From Superficieibacter electus (GTDB taxonomy: Bacteria; Pseudomonadota; Gammaproteobacteria; Enterobacterales; Enterobacteriaceae), in assembly GCF_002915575.1 (NCBI RefSeq), contig NZ_PQGD01000022.1:25080-89079 (forward strand): a stretch of 64,000 bases of DNA. Direction: 5' to 3'. Positions 7,454 through 16,420 of the stretch are shown piece after piece; within the stretch, counting starts at the first letter, position 1; every line of letters starts with the position of its first letter. Made by a program: the position numbers and the translations under genes. The notes beneath the pieces were generated by a model. The model ran no database searches. It had not been told where the DNA came from and saw only the letters and a program-made list of their open reading frames with translations.

Positions 7454-9137
7454 TGTTATCCTCCCCGTACGTCAGACCGCGTTGCAGCTCCCGAAGACGG
7501 CGCATAACGCGCATCAGGCGCAGCAGTTTCAGAGCATCTTCATCTGTCAGTGCAGGTGCTTCCCCCTCACCCGGGCCGCCGGTGAAAAGCTCCGGCAGAC
7601 CACACACTCCTGCCGCAGGATGCAGCGCAGGCGCTTCGCCGGTCAGGCCCAGCAGAAATGCGGCGGCTTCAGAACACACCTCACCTGCCCCGACGTAACC
7701 GGCAGACATGTCATTGTCGCGTTGCGGAAGAATTTCATCTTCGCAGCCAAGGACCTCACCCAGCTCCCAGGCCAGACGAAAAGCGGTATTCTGCAGGTGT
7801 TCGATATCGTCCTGATGGGCCGGCACATGCCAGATGCTGTCATTAGTCACTGGCGCGTCATCCTGCAGGACAACTTCAGGTTCTGGTGTTAAAAGAGAAA
7901 GCAGGCCATCCTCCCCATTGTCCTCTTCTCCACCATTCTCTTCTCCGTACCCATCGGAGAGGGTAACCAGCCCGCTAACATCCCCGCTCTCACCTGAAAT
8001 GACCGGCGCGGCACCGTACATATCTGGCTGAACCTCATGCCGGGGGGGCTGTTTATCCAGTTTTTCAGGTGGGGTATTATCCGGGGCGGGCGTTACCGGC
8101 TCTCCTGAGATTTCACGACGTGGACTGGAGAAAGGCTGCGCGACCTCAACAGACTTCTGCGCCGGTGTGGCCTGACCTGCAGAGTCAGCGGTGACGAGGC
8201 TGTTTACGGGAGGGATGGACACCGGTTCTGGATCGCCGAAGTGATGTCTGCGGTTACGTTCTTTAGGATCCAGTTCCATCATCCAGCGGTCATAATCCAG
8301 CTCCGGATGGGGCAGCGCATTCAGTAAATCACCAATTAATTCATCGCGAAACATCTCAAGAGACCACAGTTCCGGTGAGTTGAAACGGCCACAACACTGG
8401 CCAAAAACGTCGCTGAAGGATTTGTCGCCTGTGTCTGAAATCAGGCAAAACTCATCCCACACGCGTTCAGCATCATGCCGGAGCGCCAGCAGCGCCGTTA
8501 TCTGAGGCCTGCCGAGCCCGGACTCAAGCAGGTCTGGGATCCACGGAAAAAGATATTTCAGTGCATCTTCCATACGGCTGATAGTTGAATTATGTACCGG
8601 CAGACCTTCACGGGTCAGAAGCTCTGACAACTGTCGTAAAGAGACTGGCTTTCCTAACTGCTCTTCATATATAGAGCGGGCTTTGTGGATCCCCTGCGCT
8701 TTTTCAATAAAACTCAGTTCCCCGCGCACTTCATTCTCTGCCAGATGGCCGATAACACACTGCAGCCGTCCCGGCCACGGCTTGAACAACACATGGACAC
8801 GGAAAAAACGGTCTTCTCCGGTCTCCTGCCACAGTTCTGACAGGATCTGATAACGTGTATTACCACCGTCGCTGAAGATGTACATATCGGGCTCACCATC
8901 CGGGTCACGGGTGACTTTGGGTACGGTGTCCAGCCCGCGCGAACGGATGGAAGCCTTGATATCGTCATAACGCGGATTGCGTGATGTTCGCGGATTATCA
9001 GGATTCGGGCTTAACTGGTCGAGCGTCAGGACCATGGGCATTTCAGCCGCCGGCATGACGCTGATATTGCCGGCCGCCTGCGACTGGCGTCCGGGCTGCA
9101 GCATGGCAGCCCCCACATTAGAACTTTTACGGCTCAT
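7443..9137 (-). CDS. ParB-family protein, large ICE type
   Basis: 564 aa. Residues of about 35-130 form the ParB/Srx N-terminal domain: LDQLSPNPDNPRTSRN, the IKASIRSRGL helix and the FSDGGNTRYQIL segment that takes the place of the classic GERR box. A helix-turn-helix-like region follows near 165-200 (SLRQLSELLTREGLPVHNST). The C-terminal half is long and acidic with low-complexity stretches (EENGGEEDNGEDG). With the neighbouring ParA it probably maintains or segregates the excised ICE circle, or regulates the operon. The start overlaps the dnaB stop (ATGA). Confidence 0.85.
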   Translation of the reverse strand: MSRKSSNVGAAMLQPGRQSQAAGNISVMPAAEMPMVLTLDQLSPNPDNPRTSRNPRYDDIKASIRSRGLDTVPKVTRDPDGEPDMYIFSDGGNTRYQILSELWQETGEDRFFRVHVLFKPWPGRLQCVIGHLAENEVRGELSFIEKAQGIHKARSIYEEQLGKPVSLRQLSELLTREGLPVHNSTISRMEDALKYLFPWIPDLLESGLGRPQITALLALRHDAERVWDEFCLISDTGDKSFSDVFGQCCGRFNSPELWSLEMFRDELIGDLLNALPHPELDYDRWMMELDPKERNRRHHFGDPEPVSIPPVNSLVTADSAGQATPAQKSVEVAQPFSSPRREISGEPVTPAPDNTPPEKLDKQPPRHEVQPDMYGAAPVISGESGDVSGLVTLSDGYGEENGGEEDNGEDGLLSLLTPEPEVVLQDDAPVTNDSIWHVPAHQDDIEHLQNTAFRLAWELGEVLGCEDEILPQRDNDMSAGYVGAGEVCSEAAAFLLGLTGEAPALHPAAGVCGLPELFTGGPGEGEAPALTDEDALKLLRLMRVMRRLRELQRGLTYGEDNSDE

Positions 9138-10504
9138 GCCTGTTTCCTCCCGCTGCGGTAACCGAAGTCATAGCTGCCTTCCTGAAACTCCGAAAAGAGG
9201 GTATAACGCCCGTCAAATTTGACTTTCACCGTGCCGGTTGGCCCCTGCCGCTGCTTGCCGACAATGATCTCAGCCACCCCGGCATCAGGAGTGCCGGGGT
9301 TATAAACCTCATCCCGGTAAATAAACATGATGAGGTCTGCATCCTGCTCAAGCGCACCAGAGTCACGCAGGTCACCATTATTAGGGCGTTTATCGGCCCG
9401 CTGCTCCACCAGGCGGTTGAGCTGGGAAAGCGCCAGTACCGGACAGCCCAGCTCTTTACCGAGCGCCTTAAGCGAGCGGGAAATTTCCGCTATTTCCTGC
9501 GTGCGGTTTTCCTGCTCGGGGGAGCGGACAAGCTGCAGATAGTCCAGCATGATGAGAGAGGGTCTGCCGTATTTGCGGACATAGCGACGGGCGCGGGCGC
9601 GCAGTGTAGCCGGGGTCTGGTAGCTGGTATCATCAATGATCAGACGGTTTTTCCATTCAATAATGCGACCGGTAGCCGCTGACACGCGAGCCCAGTCTTC
9701 ATCATCCATGTTGCCGCTGCGAAGCCGGGACAGTTCCACCCGGCCTTCCATCGCCAGCAGGCGCATCATCAGCTGCTCTGAGGGCATTTCAAGACTGAAC
9801 ACAAAGACGTGATCGTCAGGTTTTGCGCCCACGGCCGCGGTGCAGGCGGCCATGGCCAGCGACGTTTTTCCCATGGAAGGACGGGCGGCCAGCAGGGCCA
9901 GATCGCCGGGCTGGAGACCACAGGTCATCGCGTCCAGTTCACTGAAACCGGTCGGTGTGCCGGTGAGGCCGTCACTGGCGGACATACTTTCCAGATGCGT
10001 CAGCAGTTTATCCAGCGCCTCGTTAACGCCGGTCTCACTGTTGAGCTGCATGGCTCCCTGTTCGGCAATGTTAAACAGCTTACCTTCGGCCGACTCAAGG
10101 ATGCCGGCCGAGCTGGCTTTCGGGGCCTGCACATCGGAAAGAAGACTGTTACCCACTGTCATCAGCTGCCGCAGGCGGCTTTTCTCCGCCACCACGCCGG
10201 CGTAAGCAAGGATATTGGCTGCAGACGGCGTGTTTTTACTCATTTCAGCCAGATAAGCAAAGCCGCCACACTGTTCAAGGTCGCCTTTGTTCTCCAGCCG
10301 TTCCGTAATAGTGATGAGATCGAGCGGTAGCCCTTCTCCGGCCAGCTCGGCCATGACGCGGAAGACCATACGGTGCGGCCGGGAAAACAAATCTTCCGGG
10401 GAGATTTGCAGTATCACCTCATCCCACCGGTCGTTATCAAGCATCAGTCCGCCCAGTACGGCCTGCTCAGCCTCATAAGAGCAGGGCATCATCATCTCAG
10501 ACAT
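9134..10504 (-). CDS. dnaB: Replicative DNA helicase, DnaB type, ICE-borne
   Basis: 456 aa, close to the 470 of chromosomal DnaB. The N-terminal domain (AEQAVLGGLMLDNDRWDEV) is followed by the RecA-like helicase domain. Walker A is AARPSMGKTS at about 206-215, Walker B is around SLIMLDYLQL, and the sensor region is ALSQLNRLVEQR. A second genomic DnaB carried by an ICE is thought to let the island unwind its own DNA during autonomous replication. It is encoded between ParA and ParB, overlapping both by a few bases, so the three are translationally coupled. Confidence 0.95.
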   Translation of the reverse strand: MSEMMMPCSYEAEQAVLGGLMLDNDRWDEVILQISPEDLFSRPHRMVFRVMAELAGEGLPLDLITITERLENKGDLEQCGGFAYLAEMSKNTPSAANILAYAGVVAEKSRLRQLMTVGNSLLSDVQAPKASSAGILESAEGKLFNIAEQGAMQLNSETGVNEALDKLLTHLESMSASDGLTGTPTGFSELDAMTCGLQPGDLALLAARPSMGKTSLAMAACTAAVGAKPDDHVFVFSLEMPSEQLMMRLLAMEGRVELSRLRSGNMDDEDWARVSAATGRIIEWKNRLIIDDTSYQTPATLRARARRYVRKYGRPSLIMLDYLQLVRSPEQENRTQEIAEISRSLKALGKELGCPVLALSQLNRLVEQRADKRPNNGDLRDSGALEQDADLIMFIYRDEVYNPGTPDAGVAEIIVGKQRQGPTGTVKVKFDGRYTLFSEFQEGSYDFGYRSGRKQA

Positions 10505-11372
10505 GACGCACCTCCCGGGTCAGAACGTCACTGAAATGGCTCTGCCACTCAGGGAACAGTTCACACGCGAGGTCGTGCATGGTGACGGCTGCGGCCGGAC
10601 CTTTGCGGCGTGTTTTGTATTCCAGACGATGCACGGGCTGCTGCTTGACGTGCCCCAGTTTGAAAATATCCAGCGCCTCGATACGGGTATTGAGTAAACG
10701 ATAAACGTCACGGTTGCCCAGCGCAGAGGCGTCGTAATGTTTTTCGTTAATGATGGCGGCAAGACCGTCCATTGCTTCACGGTCAAGCAGAGTGTTTTCG
10801 ATACAGTTGACGAGAATGGAAATATCAGGAAGGCGGATACCGTAATTTTCATAGGTTTTCAGGCGGGTAAGCATGTGAAGGGAGCCGCGGATAAATTCAC
10901 GGACATCCGGAAGGATGGGTTTAACAACGCCCATCACATTACCGGTAGAGGACAGGAGGGAAAGCTCAGTCATAACGCCTGTTGCGCCTTTAGAATCCAC
11001 AATAATGGCGTCATAACGGTTAAAGAAAGGATGCTGAAGTATGTTACGCAGGCGAAGACGGCCATCTGCAGCGTGGAGCATCGCGGTCGGCAACAGTTCG
11101 TCCGGGTCGTTTGAGTAGATGACATCGAGATTTTTTATGGCGGTCTGCGAAATGCATTGCGTATGGTCACTGACCATCTGCATCAACAATTCATAGAGAC
11201 CGAATGGGGATTCATGCTCCAGCGCGAAGATACTGCTGGCTGTGGGCTGGGAATAGTCTGCATCCACAAGAAGGGTATTCAGGCCAGCATCGGCAAGAAA
11301 ACCGGCAAGGTAAGCAGCAAACGTGGATTTGCCTTCTCCACCTTTGGGAGAGATAACGGGAAGTATTGTCAT
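10497..11372 (-). CDS. ParA/Soj-family ATPase of the ICE
   Basis: A partition-type ATPase of about 291 aa. The deviant Walker A is at about 9-17 (PKGGEGKST) followed by LLVDADYSQPTASS; the switch region VDSKGATG is near 125. I place the start at 11372 (MTILPVISPK). ATG at 11381 and TTG at 11390 are also in frame, and no strong ribosome site separates them. As the first gene of the leftward operon and the one nearest att, it matches the gene order of SPI-7 and PAPI-1-type islands, where its homologue is needed for island maintenance. A perfect palindrome overlaps its start region. Confidence 0.9.
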   Translation of the reverse strand: MTILPVISPKGGEGKSTFAAYLAGFLADAGLNTLLVDADYSQPTASSIFALEHESPFGLYELLMQMVSDHTQCISQTAIKNLDVIYSNDPDELLPTAMLHAADGRLRLRNILQHPFFNRYDAIIVDSKGATGVMTELSLLSSTGNVMGVVKPILPDVREFIRGSLHMLTRLKTYENYGIRLPDISILVNCIENTLLDREAMDGLAAIINEKHYDASALGNRDVYRLLNTRIEALDIFKLGHVKQQPVHRLEYKTRRKGPAAAVTMHDLACELFPEWQSHFSDVLTREVRHV

Positions 11373-11377
11373 TTTGC

Positions 11378-11402
11378 ACATCCAAAACAATGGTTTGGAT
11401 GT
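11378..11402. promoter_or_regulatory. Palindromic site at the parA start
   Basis: Two perfect 9-bp arms (ACATCCAAA and its reverse complement) are separated by 7 bp. They overlap the first possible parA start codons and the promoter side of the whole operon. The likely role is an operator for ParA/ParB autoregulation, or a parS-like site; this is inferred from position and symmetry. Confidence 0.55.
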
Positions 11403-11464
11403 ATGCGTTAGCGATTATTCACATCTCTGTAACACAAAGGCAAAAAATTTAACTTTCCGGCAAT

Positions 11465-11513
11465 GGGATTGAAAATCCCCGTGTCCTTGGTTCGATTCCG
11501 AGTCCGGGCACCA
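11465..11513 (+). other. tRNA-Phe 3'-end attachment site (att) between two islands
   Basis: The 49 bp from GGGATTGAAAATCCCC to the terminal CCGGGCACCA equal the anticodon-stem-to-3'-CCA part of enterobacterial tRNA-Phe (pheU/pheV). The 5' half of the tRNA is missing, so this is a direct-repeat att copy, not a functional tRNA gene. SPI-7-type ICEs insert at this tRNA and have ParA next to att at the end distant from their integrase, exactly as here. An integrase of another element begins 180 bp to the right. Confidence 0.9.
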
Positions 11514-11692
11514 CCTATTCTTATACGGACGTCTACGGACGTCCGTTTTTACTTTCCCCATCAATAAGTTCCCACTCACACCACGTCTACCCAGTTACAC
11601 TGAAAACCACTCGCAGCCACATCTGTTTGCTGGTAAAACTGTTGGTAAAGCCAGTTCGATTATTTTTTTACCAACAATCGGAGGGGATCTCG

Positions 11693-12985
11693 ATGCCACT
11701 CACTGATATTAAAGTAAAAAATGCCCGGCCCTCAGAGAAACCCGTCAAACTCACAGACGGACAGGGGCTCTATCTCCTCGTGCATCCCAATGGTTCAAAG
11801 TACTGGCAACTGGCATACCGTTTCAGTGGAAAACAGAAAGTTTTCTCCGTCGGCGTCTATCCTCTTGTTTCTCTTTCAGAAGCCCGTAAAAAACGTGATG
11901 AAGCCAGAAAACTCCTGAGCGACGGTATTGACCCTGTTCAGCAGAAGAAAAACACCAGAAACGAAACGGCCGGGATTATCCGTTTTGAACATGTTGCCAG
12001 GGAATGGCATCAGAAACTTTCACTCAGTGAACGCTGGTCCGAAGCACACAGTGATCGCGTGTTAAGCAGCCTGATTAACCATGTATTCCCTTCTATCGGA
12101 CAATGTGACATCACCCGGTTGTCGACACGGGATCTTCTTGTCCCCATCAGAACTGTTGAAACAGCGGGACATCTGGAAACGGCTTCCCGTCTGAAGCAAC
12201 GACTCACTGCCATTATGCGCTACGCAGTCCAGGAAGCCCTCATCAGTCACAATACTGCTCTGGATCTGGAGGGGGCCATATCAGCACCTGAACGTACCCA
12301 CAGGCCAGCCCTGGAGCTTGAAGCTATTCCTGACCTGCTGAGCCGTATTGAAGGCTATAAGGGCCGCAGGCTTACCGTACTGGCCATCAGGCTGACCTTA
12401 CTGGTGTTCATTCGTTCAAGTGAGCTTCGCTTTGCCCGCTGGCCTGAAATTGATTTTAAAAATGCGCTCTGGCTTATCCCGCCGGAACGGGAAGAAATCA
12501 TTAACGTCAGGTTTTCCGGTCGTGGTTCAAAAATGAAAACACCCCACTATGTGCCTCTCAGTCGACAGGCCATGCAGATACTGGAGGAGCTGAAAACACT
12601 AAGCTACGATGCAACTGACGGTCAGGGACTGATTTTTGTGGGCTGTCACAGCATCCATAAACCAATGAGTGAAAACACAGTGAATAAAGCCCTGAGAACG
12701 ATGGGTTATGATACGAAATTAGATATTTGTGGTCACGGTTTCAGAACAATGGCCTGCAGTTGTCTCGTGGAGTCAGGGAAATGGTCTGAAGACGCAATTG
12801 AAAGGCAGATGAGCCATCAGGAGCGAAATCAGGTCCGCGCGGCATATATTCACAAGGCAAAACATCTTGAGCAACGCCGCCTGATGCTGCAGTGGTGGGC
12901 TGATTACCTGGATGCAAACCGGGACGGAATGGTCAGGCCATTTGAGTTTTCCCGTGCGGAAACCGCCAGCCCGGTGTACAGCTGA
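11693..12985 (+). CDS. P4-type tyrosine integrase of the right-hand island
   Basis: 430 aa from ATG 11693, chosen because GGAGGGG lies 7-9 nt upstream; an earlier in-frame start at 11627 lacks this. The N-terminus MPLTDIKVKNARP is the DUF4102 arm-binding domain of P4-like integrases. Catalytic residues are visible: Arg about 241 (RSSELRFARW), the HGFR box at about 348-351, His about 375 (MSHQ) and nucleophile Tyr about 385 (AAYIHK). It reads away from the adjacent tRNA-Phe fragment, as expected for an island integrase at attL. The protein appears intact, so this element could still be mobile if its partner att survives. Confidence 0.93.
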   Translation: MPLTDIKVKNARPSEKPVKLTDGQGLYLLVHPNGSKYWQLAYRFSGKQKVFSVGVYPLVSLSEARKKRDEARKLLSDGIDPVQQKKNTRNETAGIIRFEHVAREWHQKLSLSERWSEAHSDRVLSSLINHVFPSIGQCDITRLSTRDLLVPIRTVETAGHLETASRLKQRLTAIMRYAVQEALISHNTALDLEGAISAPERTHRPALELEAIPDLLSRIEGYKGRRLTVLAIRLTLLVFIRSSELRFARWPEIDFKNALWLIPPEREEIINVRFSGRGSKMKTPHYVPLSRQAMQILEELKTLSYDATDGQGLIFVGCHSIHKPMSENTVNKALRTMGYDTKLDICGHGFRTMACSCLVESGKWSEDAIERQMSHQERNQVRAAYIHKAKHLEQRRLMLQWWADYLDANRDGMVRPFEFSRAETASPVYS

Positions 12986-13212
12986 CTGAAAGGGTTGCCA
13001 CGACAATTATTGATACGTATGGGCAGAAACTCCTTGCCGGGATCGGGCACCATATCTTCAATGCCAGTCAGTACGGCAGCCCGGACATCCTGATATGCAG
13101 ATCGCCACTTCAGACAGCCCCATAAGGGAGTGTGTCCGTGCAGACAGTACGACCAGGTTTGCGCAATCAGGTGTTGAGTCGCGCAATCCTGGTCCACCGG
13201 TTCAACAGCAGA
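12986..13212. other. Gap between integrase and dehydrogenase
   Basis: About 230 bp without a convincing gene. A 97-codon minus-strand open frame spans it and runs back into the integrase, but it has no recognisable domain or ribosome site, so I treat it as chance. Confidence 0.5.
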
Positions 13213-14196
13213 CTAGTCCAGCCGACTGCCTGTCAGTTCCTCAGACAGATGCCACAACCGGCCTGCATTTACCGGATCGGTGGCGTTCAGGGCAACGCCC
13301 GTGAGTGTGCGTTCGTCCCCTTCCCTGAGCTGCGATCCGATATTGTTGTCGGCACAGTAAACACCGCCCTTGCCTTCAAGCAATGGGCTGGTTGCTGCCC
13401 ATACGATAGTGGACGATCCCTGCCGGACGGTCTTGAAACCGGTCTTTTCCGGATCAATGACCGGCTTTCCTTCCCCGTCAATCATGCCGAATGATGCCGG
13501 CAGCGAGTCAGGGGTGTGGCGCAGGAGGCCGGTTTCATAGATGCCCCCCGGGTGTACCGAGAAGGCACGGACACCATGACGTTTGCCGATACTGTCAAGT
13601 GCGACTGCAAACAGCGCACAGGCAGCCTTCGATTGTGCGTATGCCTTCCATGGATCGTATTCACGGTGCCTGAAGTTCGGATCATGAAGAAGTTCAGTTG
13701 TCTCCACATGATGGTTAGCCGAACTTAACGCGACAACACGTGCTCCGGTCGCTGCGATCAGAGCCGGCCACAAGCGGCAGGTCAGCTGGAAATGTCCGAG
13801 CACATTAGTAGAAAACTGGCTCTCATTACCCCGACTGTCACGCGAGAGTGGAGCGGCCATGACACCGGCACAGTTGATAAGGATATCCAGCTGTGTATTC
13901 GCGGCGAGAAAACGTTCGGCGAAGTTATTTACTGAAGCCGGATCCATCAGGTCCATCACGTCGATCGTGATATCCGGGAAAAGCGCAAGATTATTCCTGG
14001 CCTTCGCCAGATCGCGGGCCGGTACGATGATTTTCGCGCCGGCACCATGCAGGACACGTACAGCGTCCAGGCCAAGCCCGGAATAGCCGCCGGTCACCAG
14101 AACTGTCTTTCCTTTCAGGTCAATACCCCTGATAACATCATCTGCTGTACTGGTCGCCCCGAAAGGGGAATCAATCGGTTTCTGGAATGTGGTCAT
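13213..14196 (-). CDS. Short-chain dehydrogenase/reductase
   Basis: 327 aa from ATG 14196, with TGGAG 8-12 nt upstream; an earlier in-frame start at 14226 is less likely. It is a classical SDR. The NAD(P) motif TGGYSGLG is at about 35-42, the NCAGVMAA segment follows, a catalytic Ser is in VVALSSANHH, and YAQSKAACALF supplies the Tyr-x-x-x-Lys. The substrate is unknown; sequence style is close to the broad oxidoreductases often paired with AraC regulators. It is divergent from an AraC-family gene, with a 23-bp palindrome between them, suggesting control by that regulator. No lesions. Confidence 0.88.
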   Translation of the reverse strand: MTTFQKPIDSPFGATSTADDVIRGIDLKGKTVLVTGGYSGLGLDAVRVLHGAGAKIIVPARDLAKARNNLALFPDITIDVMDLMDPASVNNFAERFLAANTQLDILINCAGVMAAPLSRDSRGNESQFSTNVLGHFQLTCRLWPALIAATGARVVALSSANHHVETTELLHDPNFRHREYDPWKAYAQSKAACALFAVALDSIGKRHGVRAFSVHPGGIYETGLLRHTPDSLPASFGMIDGEGKPVIDPEKTGFKTVRQGSSTIVWAATSPLLEGKGGVYCADNNIGSQLREGDERTLTGVALNATDPVNAGRLWHLSEELTGSRLD

Positions 14197-14243
14197 GGTC
14201 AGTTCTCCATAAATATCCCTGACCATGTTATGGCCCGGCCAAT

Positions 14244-14266
14244 GAACGATAAAGCCTTTATCGTTC
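14244..14266. promoter_or_regulatory. 23-bp palindrome between divergent SDR and AraC genes
   Basis: Two perfect 11-bp arms (GAACGATAAAG and its reverse complement) flank a single C. The site lies 48 bp from the SDR start and 26 bp from the AraC start. It is a strong operator candidate for a dimeric regulator. AraC proteins usually prefer direct repeats, so another regulator is also possible. Confidence 0.65.
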
Positions 14267-14291
14267 GGATTTCATGCTTTATAGTTCATAA

Positions 14292-15251
14292 ATGCAAATC
14301 GATCTCTTATCCGACATTCTGGACCTGATGCATATCCGGGGGGGCGTCTTTGGGCGGCTCAATGCCGGGGATTCCTGGGCTACGTCTTTGCAAAGTGCTG
14401 ATGCGATCAAGTTTTGTGCGGCCACACAGGGATCGTGCTGGTACCATGTTAAAGGCCTGCCGGCTCCCGTTCTGTTTTCGGCCGGGGACGTTCTGGTTGT
14501 CAACAGTGCTGAGCCGTTACTGATGGGCCATGCTCCGGCCGCCCTGCCGGACGCCGCTGATCCATGCCCGGAACCAGACACGGATGGTTCTTACCAGTAT
14601 GGACAAGGTGTGGTTTTTTCTATGCTCAGTGGTGGTGTTCAGGTTGATGCAGAACACCGGAATTTGTTGCGTCGCAGCCTGCCACCGCTTATGCATGTAC
14701 GCCACGATATGGATAAAGCCGGCCCCCTGGCTAACCTTGTCAGGCAACTCGTCACGGAAATGCAACCTCAGGGACAACCGGGCCAAAGTACAGCAGTATC
14801 CGCACTGACCCAGCTTCTGTTCGTCCAGATCCTGCGCACCTACATGGAATTTGCGACAGAAGAAAATGCCGGCTGGCTCAGGGTCTTCGGTGACAGCCGT
14901 CTGACAACTGCACTGAACAGCATACACCGTGCACCTGCAAGTAAATGGACGCTTGATGAGCTTGCACGTACAGCAGGCATGTCCCGTACCGCTTTTGCAG
15001 TTGGTTTTCGTGAGGTGATGGGGGTGCCACCCATCACCTACCTGACGAACTGGCGAATGCAACTGGCAAAACGTACCCTTGCTAATGGTGCTTCTGTGTC
15101 AGAGGCTGCCGCTGAGGTGGGTTATCGGTCCGAAAGCGCGTTCAGTGAGGCTTTCCGGCGCTGGTCAGGCACAGCCCCCGGCACCTTTCGAAAAGCGTGT
15201 AAATCAGGTTCACTGAAAAGTGCGGCCCCGTCTTCCTTAGCACAGGATTAA
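14292..15251 (+). CDS. AraC-family transcriptional regulator
   Basis: 319 aa. The N-terminal part (MQIDLLSDILDLMHIRGGVF) is a cupin-type sensor like those of AraC regulators of oxidoreductase genes (Cupin_6-like). The C-terminal about 100 residues carry the two helix-turn-helix motifs: WTLDELARTAGMSRTAFAVG at about 216-235 and VSEAAAEVGYRSESAFSEAF at about 266-285. It is divergently arranged with the SDR gene and separated by a palindromic site; local control of that dehydrogenase is the simplest reading. The ligand is unknown. Confidence 0.92.
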   Translation: MQIDLLSDILDLMHIRGGVFGRLNAGDSWATSLQSADAIKFCAATQGSCWYHVKGLPAPVLFSAGDVLVVNSAEPLLMGHAPAALPDAADPCPEPDTDGSYQYGQGVVFSMLSGGVQVDAEHRNLLRRSLPPLMHVRHDMDKAGPLANLVRQLVTEMQPQGQPGQSTAVSALTQLLFVQILRTYMEFATEENAGWLRVFGDSRLTTALNSIHRAPASKWTLDELARTAGMSRTAFAVGFREVMGVPPITYLTNWRMQLAKRTLANGASVSEAAAEVGYRSESAFSEAFRRWSGTAPGTFRKACKSGSLKSAAPSSLAQD

Positions 15252-16420
15252 CCCTCCTGTTCTGAGCTACATGACGAAATATCCACACTTCTGGAGTCAT
15301 GATAACGTCAATAGCTGAGTAACGGGTACCGGAGATCATGAATCGTAAAGCAGTGAGACATGAATATGCGTCTCAGATTTTTGAATCTGCACATGGCGTA
15401 TTGCTGATGTCAGTAAACTCTCCGTTATAAGTCATCAGCGCTTAACATTTATTTTTATTATGTTATTTTACATAACTACATGCAGAAGTCAGTAACGCTC
15501 ATCATTTTTAAAAAATCATAAAATCACAGAACTCCCCCCGTTACTTCCGGTAAAAACAAAATATATACCTTACTCATCTCTTAACATTCATTTAATATTT
15601 ATAAATCTTATATTTAGTCAAACTATGAAAACTAAGTTTTCACCCGCAATCTGTTTTATACTCCGCACTCACTTATCTGGCTGAAAATATCATCGGGCCC
15701 TGATAAAACCCAAATACAGGATACACAGAATATAATCTGTCACCCCAGCATTAATGCAACAACAGAGAAACTGAATTAATCGGATATCCCCGTACTCACC
15801 ACCCTTTCATACAAAGATACCTCAGCCCCAAAATTTCAGCGCTTCGCCTGTGCAACCGAAGCAGTAATACCAGAGCTTCGCCTGTATCGCAGGAGAAGCG
15901 TTTAACAGAGACGCAAACGAAGCAATGTATTATTATGTAAAAACATCTGCTGTATCAGCATTTTTTAACGCTTATAACTGAAGCAAGGGCTAACCCTGCG
16001 AAGCCGCTGCGCTTGCTTCTCCGGATTGCCCTTGCTTTTCTTCCCTTCGGTCAGAAAAGAAAAGCAGGCCCCGGTGCCACCTGCCTGTAATACTGTTCAT
16101 TCTGCTGATACGGTAATACTGTGCACGTTCTTCTGCAGACTATGTGGGATCAGCATCTAAGCTTCCCTGACATTATTGTCGTATATCAAACTGCTATCGG
16201 AGAACGCATACTAAATCATGATCCATTCGAATATAAATCCGCCATCGATTCAGACGTTATTTTGCAATTATTACTCTCTTATCTTTATGTCAGAAAGTCA
16301 TCTCTCATATTAATATGCAATAGAATTTCATCATTCGCATTTAAAATAATTAAAAATAAATTTGAAAAACAAAAATTCATTGATTATTGTTATTTAACAT
16401 TATAACAAAGGAGATAAAAC
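15252..16420. other. A/T-rich intergenic region upstream of ankyrin genes
   Basis: About 1.2 kb with no supported gene. It includes GCTTCGCCTGT repeated at about 15839-15849 and 15873-15884, and a hairpin with 9-bp arms (GCTTTTCTT at 16034-16042, its complement at 16057-16065). A 94-codon open frame at 16121-16405 lacks a ribosome site and is probably not coding. The last about 60 bp are homologous to the leader of the second ankyrin gene. Confidence 0.6.

Noticed and set aside
11465-11513. A functional tRNA-Phe gene
   Set aside because: Only the 3' part from the anticodon stem is present; the acceptor 5' strand and D arm are missing.
12904-13197. 97-codon minus-strand frame after the integrase
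   Set aside because: It overlaps the integrase 3' end, has no ribosome site and no recognisable domain.
16121-16405. 94-codon frame upstream of ankyrin gene A
   Set aside because: No ribosome site, A/T-rich chance frame, and its end overlaps the duplicated leader.
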